In this document: one piece after another, positions 33,388-39,785 of the stretch | Position numbering within the stretch: the first letter of the stretch is position 1 | Layout of the letters: each line of letters opens with the position of its first letter | DNA from: Hafnia alvei | GTDB taxonomy: Bacteria > Pseudomonadota > Gammaproteobacteria > Enterobacterales > Enterobacteriaceae | Reading direction: 5' to 3' | Assembly (NCBI RefSeq): GCF_034424155.1 | Contig: NZ_CP139992.1 | Span: forward strand, 3,054,012-3,118,011 | Length of the DNA stretch: 64,000 bases | The notes under the pieces: generated by a model | What the model was told of the DNA's origin: nothing | The model's database searches: none | The model's input: only the letters and a program-made list of their open reading frames with translations | Program-made: the position numbers and the translations under genes

Positions 33388-34231
33388 GAAAACTGAGCTG
33401 GTGGCTGTTGAAGCCAAAGACTTGAAAGTTATTGAGTATCGTGGGCTGCGCATAGTGACCACCGAGCAAATGGCCGCGGGATATGGCACTGATGTCACCA
33501 ATATCAAAATGAACTATTCGCGTAATGCTGATCGCTTCGTAGAGGGGAAACACTTCTTCAAAGTCACCGGCAAAGAATTAGCAAATTTGCGGGTATCTTT
33601 TAGTTACCTGCAAATCTCTACTAAAACACGCTCCCTGATGCTGTGGACAGAGCGCGGCGCGGCAAACCACGCGAAGATGCTGGAAACCGATCAGGCGTGG
33701 GGATACCACGAGGACTTGGTTGAGTTCTACTTTACCCAGCGTAATGCGATTACAGCGCCAGCGGCGATCGGACGTAAAGAATTAGCGTTAATGGTTATCG
33801 AAGCCGAGGAACGAGCCGAAGCAGCCGCACTTGAGAATAAAACCCTCAATGCCACCGTGGAAAGCTTGGCGAAACACTTCACGAAAGGCATGACGATCCC
33901 TGCTTTCTGTAAAGCTCTAAACGGCGTCAATGTAAGCAAAATGTCATGGTGGGCTTTTCAACGCAACTGGTTATACAACGCCCAGCGAGATCCTGAAAAG
34001 CCCCCGAAGTGGCGTGTTGCTTCTTATGCCCGCGATAAATATCTGACTGAAGAAGAAACGCAGATTACACCGCATGGGGCAGACGAGTTTACCCGATTTA
34101 CGCCAGTGCTACTGGAGAATGGTTGTCACCGACTTTACCGGTTGTACATGAAAGGTGAACTGCCAATGAAAAAGACATGGAACGGCGAGTTTAGTCACGA
34201 CAAAGCCATTTACACACCGGAGGCCAAATAA
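33380..34231 (+). CDS. ORF6N/KilA-type phage antirepressor
   Basis: The protein has 283 residues from the ATG at 33380 (MAKKTELVAVEAKDLKVIEY). The N-terminal ORF6N-type DNA-binding part has IEYRGLRIVTTEQMAAGYG and SLMLWTERGAANHAKMLETD. A helical linker is followed by a C-terminal region with KMSWWAFQRNWLYNAQRDP and LYRLYMKGELPMKK, typical of the KilAC-type end. Such proteins bind DNA or the repressor and can trigger induction. It belongs to the early operon. Confidence 0.82.
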   Translation: MAKKTELVAVEAKDLKVIEYRGLRIVTTEQMAAGYGTDVTNIKMNYSRNADRFVEGKHFFKVTGKELANLRVSFSYLQISTKTRSLMLWTERGAANHAKMLETDQAWGYHEDLVEFYFTQRNAITAPAAIGRKELALMVIEAEERAEAAALENKTLNATVESLAKHFTKGMTIPAFCKALNGVNVSKMSWWAFQRNWLYNAQRDPEKPPKWRVASYARDKYLTEEETQITPHGADEFTRFTPVLLENGCHRLYRLYMKGELPMKKTWNGEFSHDKAIYTPEAK

Positions 34232-34806
34232 TGCTTATACCAACGGATATTCTTCGTGCCGCTCTGTGCTGCGTGGCTGCCGAGAACGAACAGCGCACTT
34301 ACCTGCAAGGGGTATACATCACCCCAACCCATATTAAAGCGACTAATGGGCGTGCTGCTGTAATGATGGAACATGGCGCTGATACTGAAATTGACGCTGT
34401 CTTTTTGGTCAGCGGTGTTATTCCAGATGATGCTGAGGGAACACTAATCACACAGACGAATGGTGAATGGTACGCCGCGCACATGAGCGATGATGAAACA
34501 ATAATCGGTTATAGCGATCTCAAACTCGTTGCCGGTCGCTACCCTGACTTTGCCAAGCTGTTGCCTGAGAAGCCAGAACCTTGCACCGAGTTCCCGATGT
34601 TTGCAGCCCAACTGCTGGCGTTGCCTTATTTAATGTTTCGTAGCGGGTTTGGCCCCGTCAAATTCAAACCTTATGGCAAGACGGCGCCATGCCAACTGAT
34701 TTTAGATCCGGTGACCAATCACCTATATGGCAACCCGTTTCTAGTGATCATGCCGTTGCACGATAACGCCTTCGAACTATGTGCTGAGGTGCTAAATGAA
34801 GATTGA
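34231..34806 (+). CDS. Possible sliding-clamp-like (DnaN fold) phage protein
   Basis: This 191-residue protein resembles the last part of the beta clamp. It has MLIPTDILRAALCCVAAENE with a later YITPTHIKATNGRAAVMMEH, which resembles the DnaN strand pair around ATDGHRLA. It also has FLVIMPLH near residue 172, resembling the C-terminal YVVMPMR of DnaN. It is too short for a full three-domain clamp. The assignment is by pattern only. It starts at the antirepressor stop and overlaps the next gene by 11 bases. Confidence 0.45.
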   Translation: MLIPTDILRAALCCVAAENEQRTYLQGVYITPTHIKATNGRAAVMMEHGADTEIDAVFLVSGVIPDDAEGTLITQTNGEWYAAHMSDDETIIGYSDLKLVAGRYPDFAKLLPEKPEPCTEFPMFAAQLLALPYLMFRSGFGPVKFKPYGKTAPCQLILDPVTNHLYGNPFLVIMPLHDNAFELCAEVLNED

Positions 34807-35011
34807 TTATCAAGACCACGGTGTCATTGCAACGATCACAGTGACCAGTACTGCCTTTGAATTCCGCCGTCATAACCGTGTAGTCGATGCCGCATTATTT
34901 GCGGCTAATGTTAAAACTTATCGCTCGGGTCTCTTCTTTATGAAGTCGGTCATATCAGGCAAAACCGCTGTTGTGATGCGCGCCTATAAAGCTGTTATGC
35001 GGGAGGTCTAG
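34796..35011 (+). CDS. Small hypothetical protein (71 aa)
   Basis: Starts MKIDYQDHGVIATITVTSTA, a strand-rich N-terminus, and ends with a basic helix (KTAVVMRAYKAVMREV). It overlaps the clamp-like gene, so the two are likely translated together and may act together. No family recognised. Confidence 0.55.
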   Translation: MKIDYQDHGVIATITVTSTAFEFRRHNRVVDAALFAANVKTYRSGLFFMKSVISGKTAVVMRAYKAVMREV

Positions 35012-35013
35012 TG

Positions 35014-35337
35014 ATGAATAGCAATATGTTTGAACTCACGAAGACAATCAAGGCCGCAGTGTCTGGTGGCTCATCTGGCATCACCGACGCTATTTTTGCT
35101 GCAGGATATCGAAAGCCTGATCGCAGTGTTGAAGATGCCGTGATGCTCACCATTGAAACGCTAGCAGGGTTTGAAGGTGCAGACATTCCTTGGGAGCAAT
35201 GGCCAAAGAACCTTGATGGAATTTTAGTTAACGAACTGAACGAGCTGGTTGAGGTGGAATGTCACAACGCAGATGGATCAGCAGCCCATATAGCAAAAGC
35301 AGTGTTGAGTGCTGGTTATCGTAAGGTAGGTGAATAA
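35014..35337 (+). CDS. Hypothetical early protein (107 aa)
   Basis: I start it at ATG 35014 (a GTG one codon upstream is also possible) after GGGAGG. It starts MNSNMFELTKTIKAAVSGGS. The repeated motif AAGYRKPD and SAGYRKVGE suggests a two-fold internal repeat with sequences DAIFAAGYRK and KAVLSAGYRK. It is acidic and has two Trp in EQWPKNLDGIL. Family unknown; such repeats are common in short phage proteins of this region. Confidence 0.55.
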   Translation: MNSNMFELTKTIKAAVSGGSSGITDAIFAAGYRKPDRSVEDAVMLTIETLAGFEGADIPWEQWPKNLDGILVNELNELVEVECHNADGSAAHIAKAVLSAGYRKVGE

Positions 35338-35418
35338 TGCCAGTGTATTGCATTGCTAATGTAATGGGGGCACAACGTTTTACAGGTTCGATTCCCGGCA
35401 CGGAGATGAAACCATGAC
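35338..35418 (+). CDS. Tiny coupled frame (26 aa)
   Basis: ATG at 35338 directly follows the stop of the previous gene (TAATG), and the TGA overlaps the start of the AlpA-like gene (ATGA). The peptide starts MPVYCIANVMGAQRFTGS. Coupling on both sides supports translation, but there is no ribosome site of its own and the sequence has no recognisable domain. It may serve only to carry ribosomes to the next gene. Confidence 0.4.
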
Positions 35419-35614
35419 ACACAACATGAGCCCGGACTCACTAGTTGATCTGAAATTCATCAAAGCGGACACTGGGTTTGGTAAAACCTTCATTTATGAC
35501 CGAGTGAAGGATGGAACCTTGGCTAAACCAGAGAAGATTCATGGTCGCTCGCGCTGGCGCTATAGTGACCTTTGCGAATTCAAGAGCCGCCTCCTGTCTC
35601 GCTCAGGTGGGTAA
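35414..35614 (+). CDS. AlpA/excisionase-like DNA-binding protein
   Basis: The protein has 66 residues. It starts MTHNMSPDSLVDLKFIKADT, then has a winged-helix-like segment GFGKTFIYDRVKDGTL, and ends with WRYSDLCEFKSRLLSR. This is the pattern of AlpA- and MerR-like excisionases that often lie next to integrase genes. It is the last early gene before the integrase remnant. It could be Xis or an activator of integrase expression. Confidence 0.72.
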   Translation: MTHNMSPDSLVDLKFIKADTGFGKTFIYDRVKDGTLAKPEKIHGRSRWRYSDLCEFKSRLLSRSGG

Positions 35615-35636
35615 AATTATGGGTAAATAATTTTAC
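35611..35636. repeat. Perfect inverted repeat at the end of the early operon
   Basis: GTAAAATTAT / ATAATTTTAC, ten base pairs with a six-base loop, directly after the AlpA-like stop. It is AT-rich with no T-run, so it is not a standard terminator; it may be an integrase arm site or a weak terminator. Confidence 0.45.
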
Positions 35637-35834
35637 ACATAGATTAAAACTTATATATATCAATCCACTGAATATTAACTTCGAAGTATGCAGGGGACAC
35701 CATTCTGAGTTCTCAAACCATCTCACGAAGTCCATTATTCCTTTAAATTCAAACAATAAAATTGGATCATAGTCTAAGGAAGTCTCATTCTTTCTACTGG
35801 AATCTATACACTCTTGCGATAAGCCACAAACGAA

Positions 35835-36402
35835 TCACTTCCCGTTCTTAACGGCTGATGAGATTCCCGAATTTGTGGCTGCTTAGAAAACTATCAGGGA
35901 AGCCAATTATCGAAGTACGCCACACAGCTGCTGATGCTGATGCTGATGCTGATGCTGACAGGAGTAAGAACTATTGAACTGCGCGCCGCAGAGTGGAAAG
36001 AGTTCAATCTCGATAATGCTCTATGGGAAATACCAAAAGAACACATAAAAAAACGTCGTCCCCATTTGGTTCCTCTATCAAAGCAAGCAATTGACATACT
36101 GAAAAAACTAAAAGTCATCTCTGGCAATTACACACTGGTTTTTCCTGGTCGCAATGATGTGCGTAAGCCAATGAGCGAGGCGACTATAATATAAATTCAT
36201 CAAGATGATTGGCTATCATGGCAGATTAACCGGTCACGGATTTCGACATATGATGAGCACAATTCTGCATGAGAAGGGTTTTGATAGTGCTTGGATCGAA
36301 ATGCAACTTGCGCATGTTGATAAGAACTCTATTAGAGGAAATTATAATCATTTTATTTATATTGAACAAAGACAACAGGATTTATTCTGTCACCTTTATT
36401 AA
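35835..36402 (+). pseudogene. P4-type tyrosine integrase, broken C-terminal remnant
   Basis: Three frames carry consecutive pieces of one integrase. A stop-containing piece has LTADEIPEF (about 35851). A second has MLTGVRTIELRAAEWKEF and PHLVPLSKQAIDILKKL (35934-36194). A third has RLTGHGFRHMMSTILHE and MQLAHVDKNSI (36205-36402). The Arg of VRT and the His/Arg of HGFRH belong to the catalytic set. The N-terminal arm-binding domain is missing and at least two frame changes are present, so no functional integrase is made. Confidence 0.8.
35931..35958 (+). repeat. CTGATG hexanucleotide repeat inside the integrase remnant
   Basis: CTGATG occurs about 4.7 times in a row and encodes LMLMLMLM just before the conserved LTGVRT motif, where family members normally have one LML. 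Confidence 0.8.
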
Positions 36403-36706
36403 CAGAGAGTTCGACGTCAATTATAGATTTACTATCAGGAAATTTTCTGACAATATCTATTGCTTTCAAAAAGTAACCCTCATACTTTTTACCCCCCTCG
36501 TAAATATAAGGGATTCCTTTATCTACTGTAGCAATCATTCCTTTGCCATAAGCCATTCCTGCATATTTATCCTCTATAATTACACGTTCTAAAGAGTAAG
36601 AGTCTTTTTTTAACCTCATTTTATAATATTTTAGATTTCGTCCCTGCAACACTTTCATTACTAATTTAAATAATAGGTCATTAGTTCTACATCCAAAATA
36701 TATCAT
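36353..36706 (-). CDS. Hypothetical AT-rich gene, possible DUF2971 relic
   Basis: 117 residues, Lys/Tyr/Ile-rich, starting MIYFGCRTNDLLFKLVMKVL. It has no recognised domain. Its start overlaps in another frame with a short frame that looks like the N-terminus of a DUF2971 protein (36687-36809), so it may be the out-of-frame remainder of that gene. It could also be an intact small gene of its own. Codon use is AT-rich, as in the neighbouring DUF2971 gene. Confidence 0.4.
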   Translation of the reverse strand: MIYFGCRTNDLLFKLVMKVLQGRNLKYYKMRLKKDSYSLERVIIEDKYAGMAYGKGMIATVDKGIPYIYEGGKKYEGYFLKAIDIVRKFPDSKSIIDVELSVNKGDRINPVVFVQYK

Positions 36707-36809
36707 TTAAACTACATATAGGCGCGCCATAAATTTCATTATTAACTAAACTTTTCAAATCTCTCTTTATAATATCTCTATTTTCACCGCGATATTTATA
36801 AACCCTCAT
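36687..36809 (-). pseudogene. N-terminal fragment of a second DUF2971-like gene
   Basis: A 40-codon frame reads MRVYKYRGENRDIIKRDLKS and then has IYGAPICSLNDIF. The layout YKYR, then an 18-25 residue spacer, then LND or FND resembles the start of the intact neighbour (IYKYREFSINNLNALQDNKI then SNFNDPFD). The frame stops right after this, so the rest is lost or shifted. Confidence 0.45.
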
Positions 36810-36820
36810 TGATAATTTCC

Positions 36821-37639
36821 TTAAAGCCGCCCAGTCCCAACATGCAAATTATAGTCATGTGTACCACGTTCTATTTTTTTGAAAAAAACCTTTTTGTCAT
36901 TAAATATGGACTTCAATAACTTCAAGTTTTTCTCACCTGCAGAATATCCTAAAATAATACAGTCAATAGCATCATCGGAATAATCACAAACTCTATAATT
37001 ATCACTATCATTAACCGCTAATTCAGAATGAATTAATCTATATTCGTCCTCATATATCCAAGGGAGTGATTTTGAAAAAATTATATCCTTAGCTGCATTA
37101 CTTCCATCATATAATCCATTCATTAAGTTTACTGGGCTATTGCTGTATTTAACATCACCATGTTGAGATGGTAATAAATCTTTTAAAAGAATTTCTTTTT
37201 TAAATCTTATACAATAACCTGAGTGTGAGCCAGCATAATGAGACCATAGCAAAGGGTTAGTTGCATTTTTAGAGAAACAACAGACAAATGATCTTAATAA
37301 TGCGCCTGACACTATATTAAATACGGGGGATAGCTCATGATTTTCAATCCCATATTTTTCAAGCTGAATTTTCGCTGCATTAAATTGGCTATCAACAATA
37401 TTCTCTAGAAGGCTGTGGTCATTTTTAGCCATCTCGACAAGAGAGCTTTTTGTTGGATTATTTATTATAAAATTCTTTATAGACTCTCTGCTGGTCAAAG
37501 TAACCGGAACATTCATTGAACAATCAAAAGGATCATTAAAATTACTCCCTCTTGAAAACCAAATTTTATTATCTTGTAATGCATTGAGATTGTTTATACT
37601 AAACTCACGATATTTATAAATATACAAAGCGCCCACCAT
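36821..37639 (-). CDS. DUF2971 family protein
   Basis: The protein has 272 residues. The family N-terminus is IYKYREFSINNLNALQDNKI, then SNFNDPFDCSMN. The middle has FVCCFSKNATNPLLWSHYAG and SHSGYCIRF, the strongest DUF2971 block. PWIYEDEYRLIHSEL and DAIDCIILGYSAG follow. DUF2971 proteins are common near mobile elements and in defence islands, but their activity is not known to me. It is AT-rich and has no recognisable partner other than the adjacent relic. A role in phage defence is inference from context only. Confidence 0.82.
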   Translation of the reverse strand: MVGALYIYKYREFSINNLNALQDNKIWFSRGSNFNDPFDCSMNVPVTLTSRESIKNFIINNPTKSSLVEMAKNDHSLLENIVDSQFNAAKIQLEKYGIENHELSPVFNIVSGALLRSFVCCFSKNATNPLLWSHYAGSHSGYCIRFKKEILLKDLLPSQHGDVKYSNSPVNLMNGLYDGSNAAKDIIFSKSLPWIYEDEYRLIHSELAVNDSDNYRVCDYSDDAIDCIILGYSAGEKNLKLLKSIFNDKKVFFKKIERGTHDYNLHVGTGRL

Positions 37640-37741
37640 AAAAAATCACATAATCCATGATTGTTTGATCATACCTCAAGTACATCAAACATTAAAATGA
37701 CGAAAACGGCACTACACCGCACCCGCCTGCGGCTTTTGTAT

Positions 37742-37860
37742 CTGAAAAATTTTTCAGTTTTATTTTCTACAACTCGGTAGGCTAACCCGCGCCACTACTA
37801 GGATTCAGCAAAGGAATACAAACTGAAAACATTGAAAAGGATTTCAGTGTTTTTCAGTTT
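37742..37860. repeat. Cluster of CTGAAAA / TTTTCAG inverted repeats
   Basis: A perfect 16-base palindrome CTGAAAAATTTTTCAG is at 37742-37757. AAACTGAAAA at about 37820 pairs with TTTTCAGTTT at about 37851-37860. A further partial copy TTTCAG lies between them at about 37842. The area has no gene. It may be an operator array or recombination arm sites. Confidence 0.5.
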
Positions 37861-37963
37861 AGCCTCTTAATAGCTCATTCATTAAGACAAATAACCTATT
37901 GAAATAAATATATTTTTTAGTTTTCGCGACTAGAGTTTTGTTTTTTGCAATTTGTCATGACAT

Positions 37964-37992
37964 AAAAAAACCGAGCAGAATGCAATGCTCGG
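37964..37992 (-). terminator. Minus-strand terminator
   Basis: CCGAGCA / TGCTCGG with an eight-base loop, followed on the minus strand by TTTTTTT. It lies just downstream of the IS21-like remnant on that strand. Confidence 0.7.
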
Positions 37993-37993
37993 C

Positions 37994-38250
37994 TAACGGC
38001 AAACTTTTAATTTTATCTTGTGTAAGCCATGCAGCTTTTTTCTTTCGCCTCTGGACGTCTTGAATACGAGCACGAACATAATCACGGTATTTATCCAGAA
38101 CGGAGGAGGCTCAGGGTCTTGACGTGTATTCTGGAAGCTCAGATTTTACCTTCAGGTAGCGCTTGGCGGTGTTAGGAGAGATGCCTAGTTTTTTGACGAT
38201 AGCCCAACGGCTCAGTTTTGCACCGTTGGTAACACTCCCCCCATTCCGTT
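37994..38250 (-). pseudogene. IS21-type transposase (IstA) remnant
   Basis: The minus strand encodes LSRWAIVKKLGISPNTAKRY followed by ELPEYTSRP, then in another frame LDKYRDYVRARIQDVQRRK. This is the N-terminal helix-turn-helix and following part of IS21-family IstA transposases. There is a stop or frame change between the two and no IstB gene or IS ends are seen. A relic of an insertion; both the start and the DDE domain are missing. Confidence 0.7.
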
Positions 38251-38446
38251 CCCGCTGCTGAGTTCGGTCTATTAGTGGTAGTTAAGTGTTTACAGTTAGT
38301 TAAGGGTGCAAGAGAAGAGAACTACTAAGTACGGTTTCAGAGTGGCTTGTGAAAAGCGTAATCTCATATATTTTTCGCATTTTTTGATGAGTAGAAATTT
38401 AAGTTAAGGAGTAAGAAGTAATTTTAGGCCATATCAGGGATATAAA

Positions 38447-38821
38447 ATGAGCTGGAACAAGCAGGTAGCAATATCGTATTTGAGGACGCATGCACTCGGC
38501 AGATCGCATAGTGAATGTGCCAGATTTACCCGACTAGCAATTCTGGCGGGCGGTGTTGATATTGGTTCGCCAAACTCGCATTACGCAAAGGACTACGGTG
38601 CAAATCTGATAAGAGCGGGATTTAGCGAGGTGCCACCAGGCTCTATGTTGCTTCCCGGTGACGTGGCAGTGATTCAACCTTATCCCGGAGGTAATGGGAT
38701 TGGTCATATGACTATGTATAACGGTATGACTTGGATTAGTGACTTTGTTCAAAGTGGTATGTATCCCGGCCCTGGCTATCGCCGCTTGCACCCGTCTTTC
38801 AAAATCTATCGGATGAACTGA
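38447..38821 (+). CDS. Amidase effector-like protein (NlpC/CHAP fold)
   Basis: The protein has 124 residues. The N-terminal part has RSHSECARFTRLAILAGGVD with the candidate nucleophile Cys at about residue 25. The segments AKDYGANLIRAGF and PGDVAVIQPYPGGNGIGHMT follow, with the likely catalytic His. The short size, no signal peptide and a periplasmic lipoprotein directly downstream resemble type VI secretion amidase effectors (Tae-like). The same fold occurs in other cell-wall hydrolases. No T6SS genes lie in the window. Confidence 0.65.
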   Translation: MSWNKQVAISYLRTHALGRSHSECARFTRLAILAGGVDIGSPNSHYAKDYGANLIRAGFSEVPPGSMLLPGDVAVIQPYPGGNGIGHMTMYNGMTWISDFVQSGMYPGPGYRRLHPSFKIYRMN

Positions 38822-39327
38822 TGAAAAGATTACTTTTGCCGGCTGTCATCTTGCTGGTAGCATGCAGCTCGGTTCCCAATCAAAACCAGCAGGCGACCAA
38901 ACAGGCCAAAGAGTTTTACACGTCGTATCTGACGCAATTCGGTAGCAATGTCACGGCACCATACCCTTCTGATAAACTTAATAAATACGTATCAGCCGAT
39001 ACGATAGGCCGTATTAACGCTATCCAGGATATTCCAGAGCAAGAGCTAATGGAGTCTGATTACTTTACCTACGTGCAAGATTATTCAAGTGATTGGGTTC
39101 CACAGTTGCGCGTTGAGGGTGCAACGCCATTTTTGGGCGGAGAAGTGGTTCAAGTAATGGAAGGTGTTGAAAACGGCGGCTATATCCATCTTGAGGCGTT
39201 TTTACGTCGTGAGGATGGAATCTGGAAAATCTACCGAGTGCGCGATGTAACGAACAACCATGAGCATCCGATATTTAGCAGTGGGGCCATCGCTCAGGCA
39301 AAAGCCCTGAAAAAAAGTGGAAGGTAA
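38821..39327 (+). CDS. Lipoprotein with DUF3828-like domain, probable immunity protein
   Basis: The 168-residue protein has a lipoprotein signal (ATGAAAAGATTAC start, MKRLLLPAVILLVACSS) with lipobox LVAC. The mature part is acidic and strand-rich (YIHLEAFLRREDGIWKIYRV), which resembles the DUF3828 domain. Its ATG shares bases with the stop of the amidase gene, so the two are made together. Periplasmic location fits a protein that protects the producer from a peptidoglycan amidase. Confidence 0.65.
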   Translation: MKRLLLPAVILLVACSSVPNQNQQATKQAKEFYTSYLTQFGSNVTAPYPSDKLNKYVSADTIGRINAIQDIPEQELMESDYFTYVQDYSSDWVPQLRVEGATPFLGGEVVQVMEGVENGGYIHLEAFLRREDGIWKIYRVRDVTNNHEHPIFSSGAIAQAKALKKSGR

Positions 39328-39340
39328 TTTAATTAACAAT

Positions 39341-39376
39341 AAGGGGCTTAAGCAGATTTGCTCGTACCCCTTTTAA
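39341..39376 (+). terminator. Terminator after the amidase-lipoprotein pair
   Basis: AAGGGG pairs with CCCCTT, enclosing a second small hairpin AGCA / TGCT, then TT. It is moderately convincing. Confidence 0.5.
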
Positions 39377-39544
39377 CTGTTCAGAAGGACTCTCCTTTAC
39401 GGACAGTCTCAATCATAGCGTTTTATGCATTCGCAAAGGTTGATTATGTTTTTATGAACGGCCATGATTTACGAACAAATCACCCAGAGAATTTAGCATA
39501 GCTGTTATTCCTTACCTAATGTGTATCAACCAGCGACTAGACTG

Positions 39545-39785
39545 TAAAAAATCAGCACCAGCAAATCGTGGCTGCTGGTTATGCTCTGGAAGATGACTTT
39601 GTGTTTGTTGATGAGAATGTTAGCGGAACGGCCCCCGCAGAACAAAGACCAGCGTTGATGGGGGCAATCCGAACTGCTCGCCGTAATGATATATCTGTAG
39701 TAGTCGCAATTGACTGTCTAGGGCGCCACACTATCGACGTGCTAAGCACTGTCGAGACCATCAAGGCCAAATGCGCAGCAAACTA
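39545..39785 (+). pseudogene. Serine recombinase (resolvase/invertase) fragment
   Basis: The frame reads HQQIVAAGYALEDDFVFVDE, NVSGTAPAEQRPALMGAIRT and DISVVVAIDCLGRHTIDVLS. This is the catalytic-domain middle of a DNA invertase/resolvase. The N-terminal catalytic Ser and all of the DNA-binding domain are absent. Its end runs into the 3' end of the EF-G gene, and the frame is cut there. It is a remnant of an insertion or recombination event. Confidence 0.8.

Noticed and set aside
34299-34484. Minus-strand frame inside the clamp-like gene
   Set aside because: No start signal and no similarity; the plus frame is part of the coupled early operon.
35370-35400. GGTTCGATTCCCGG as tRNA 3' end or att core
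   Set aside because: The flanking bases do not form a T stem or acceptor stem, and the sequence lies inside a coupled small reading frame.
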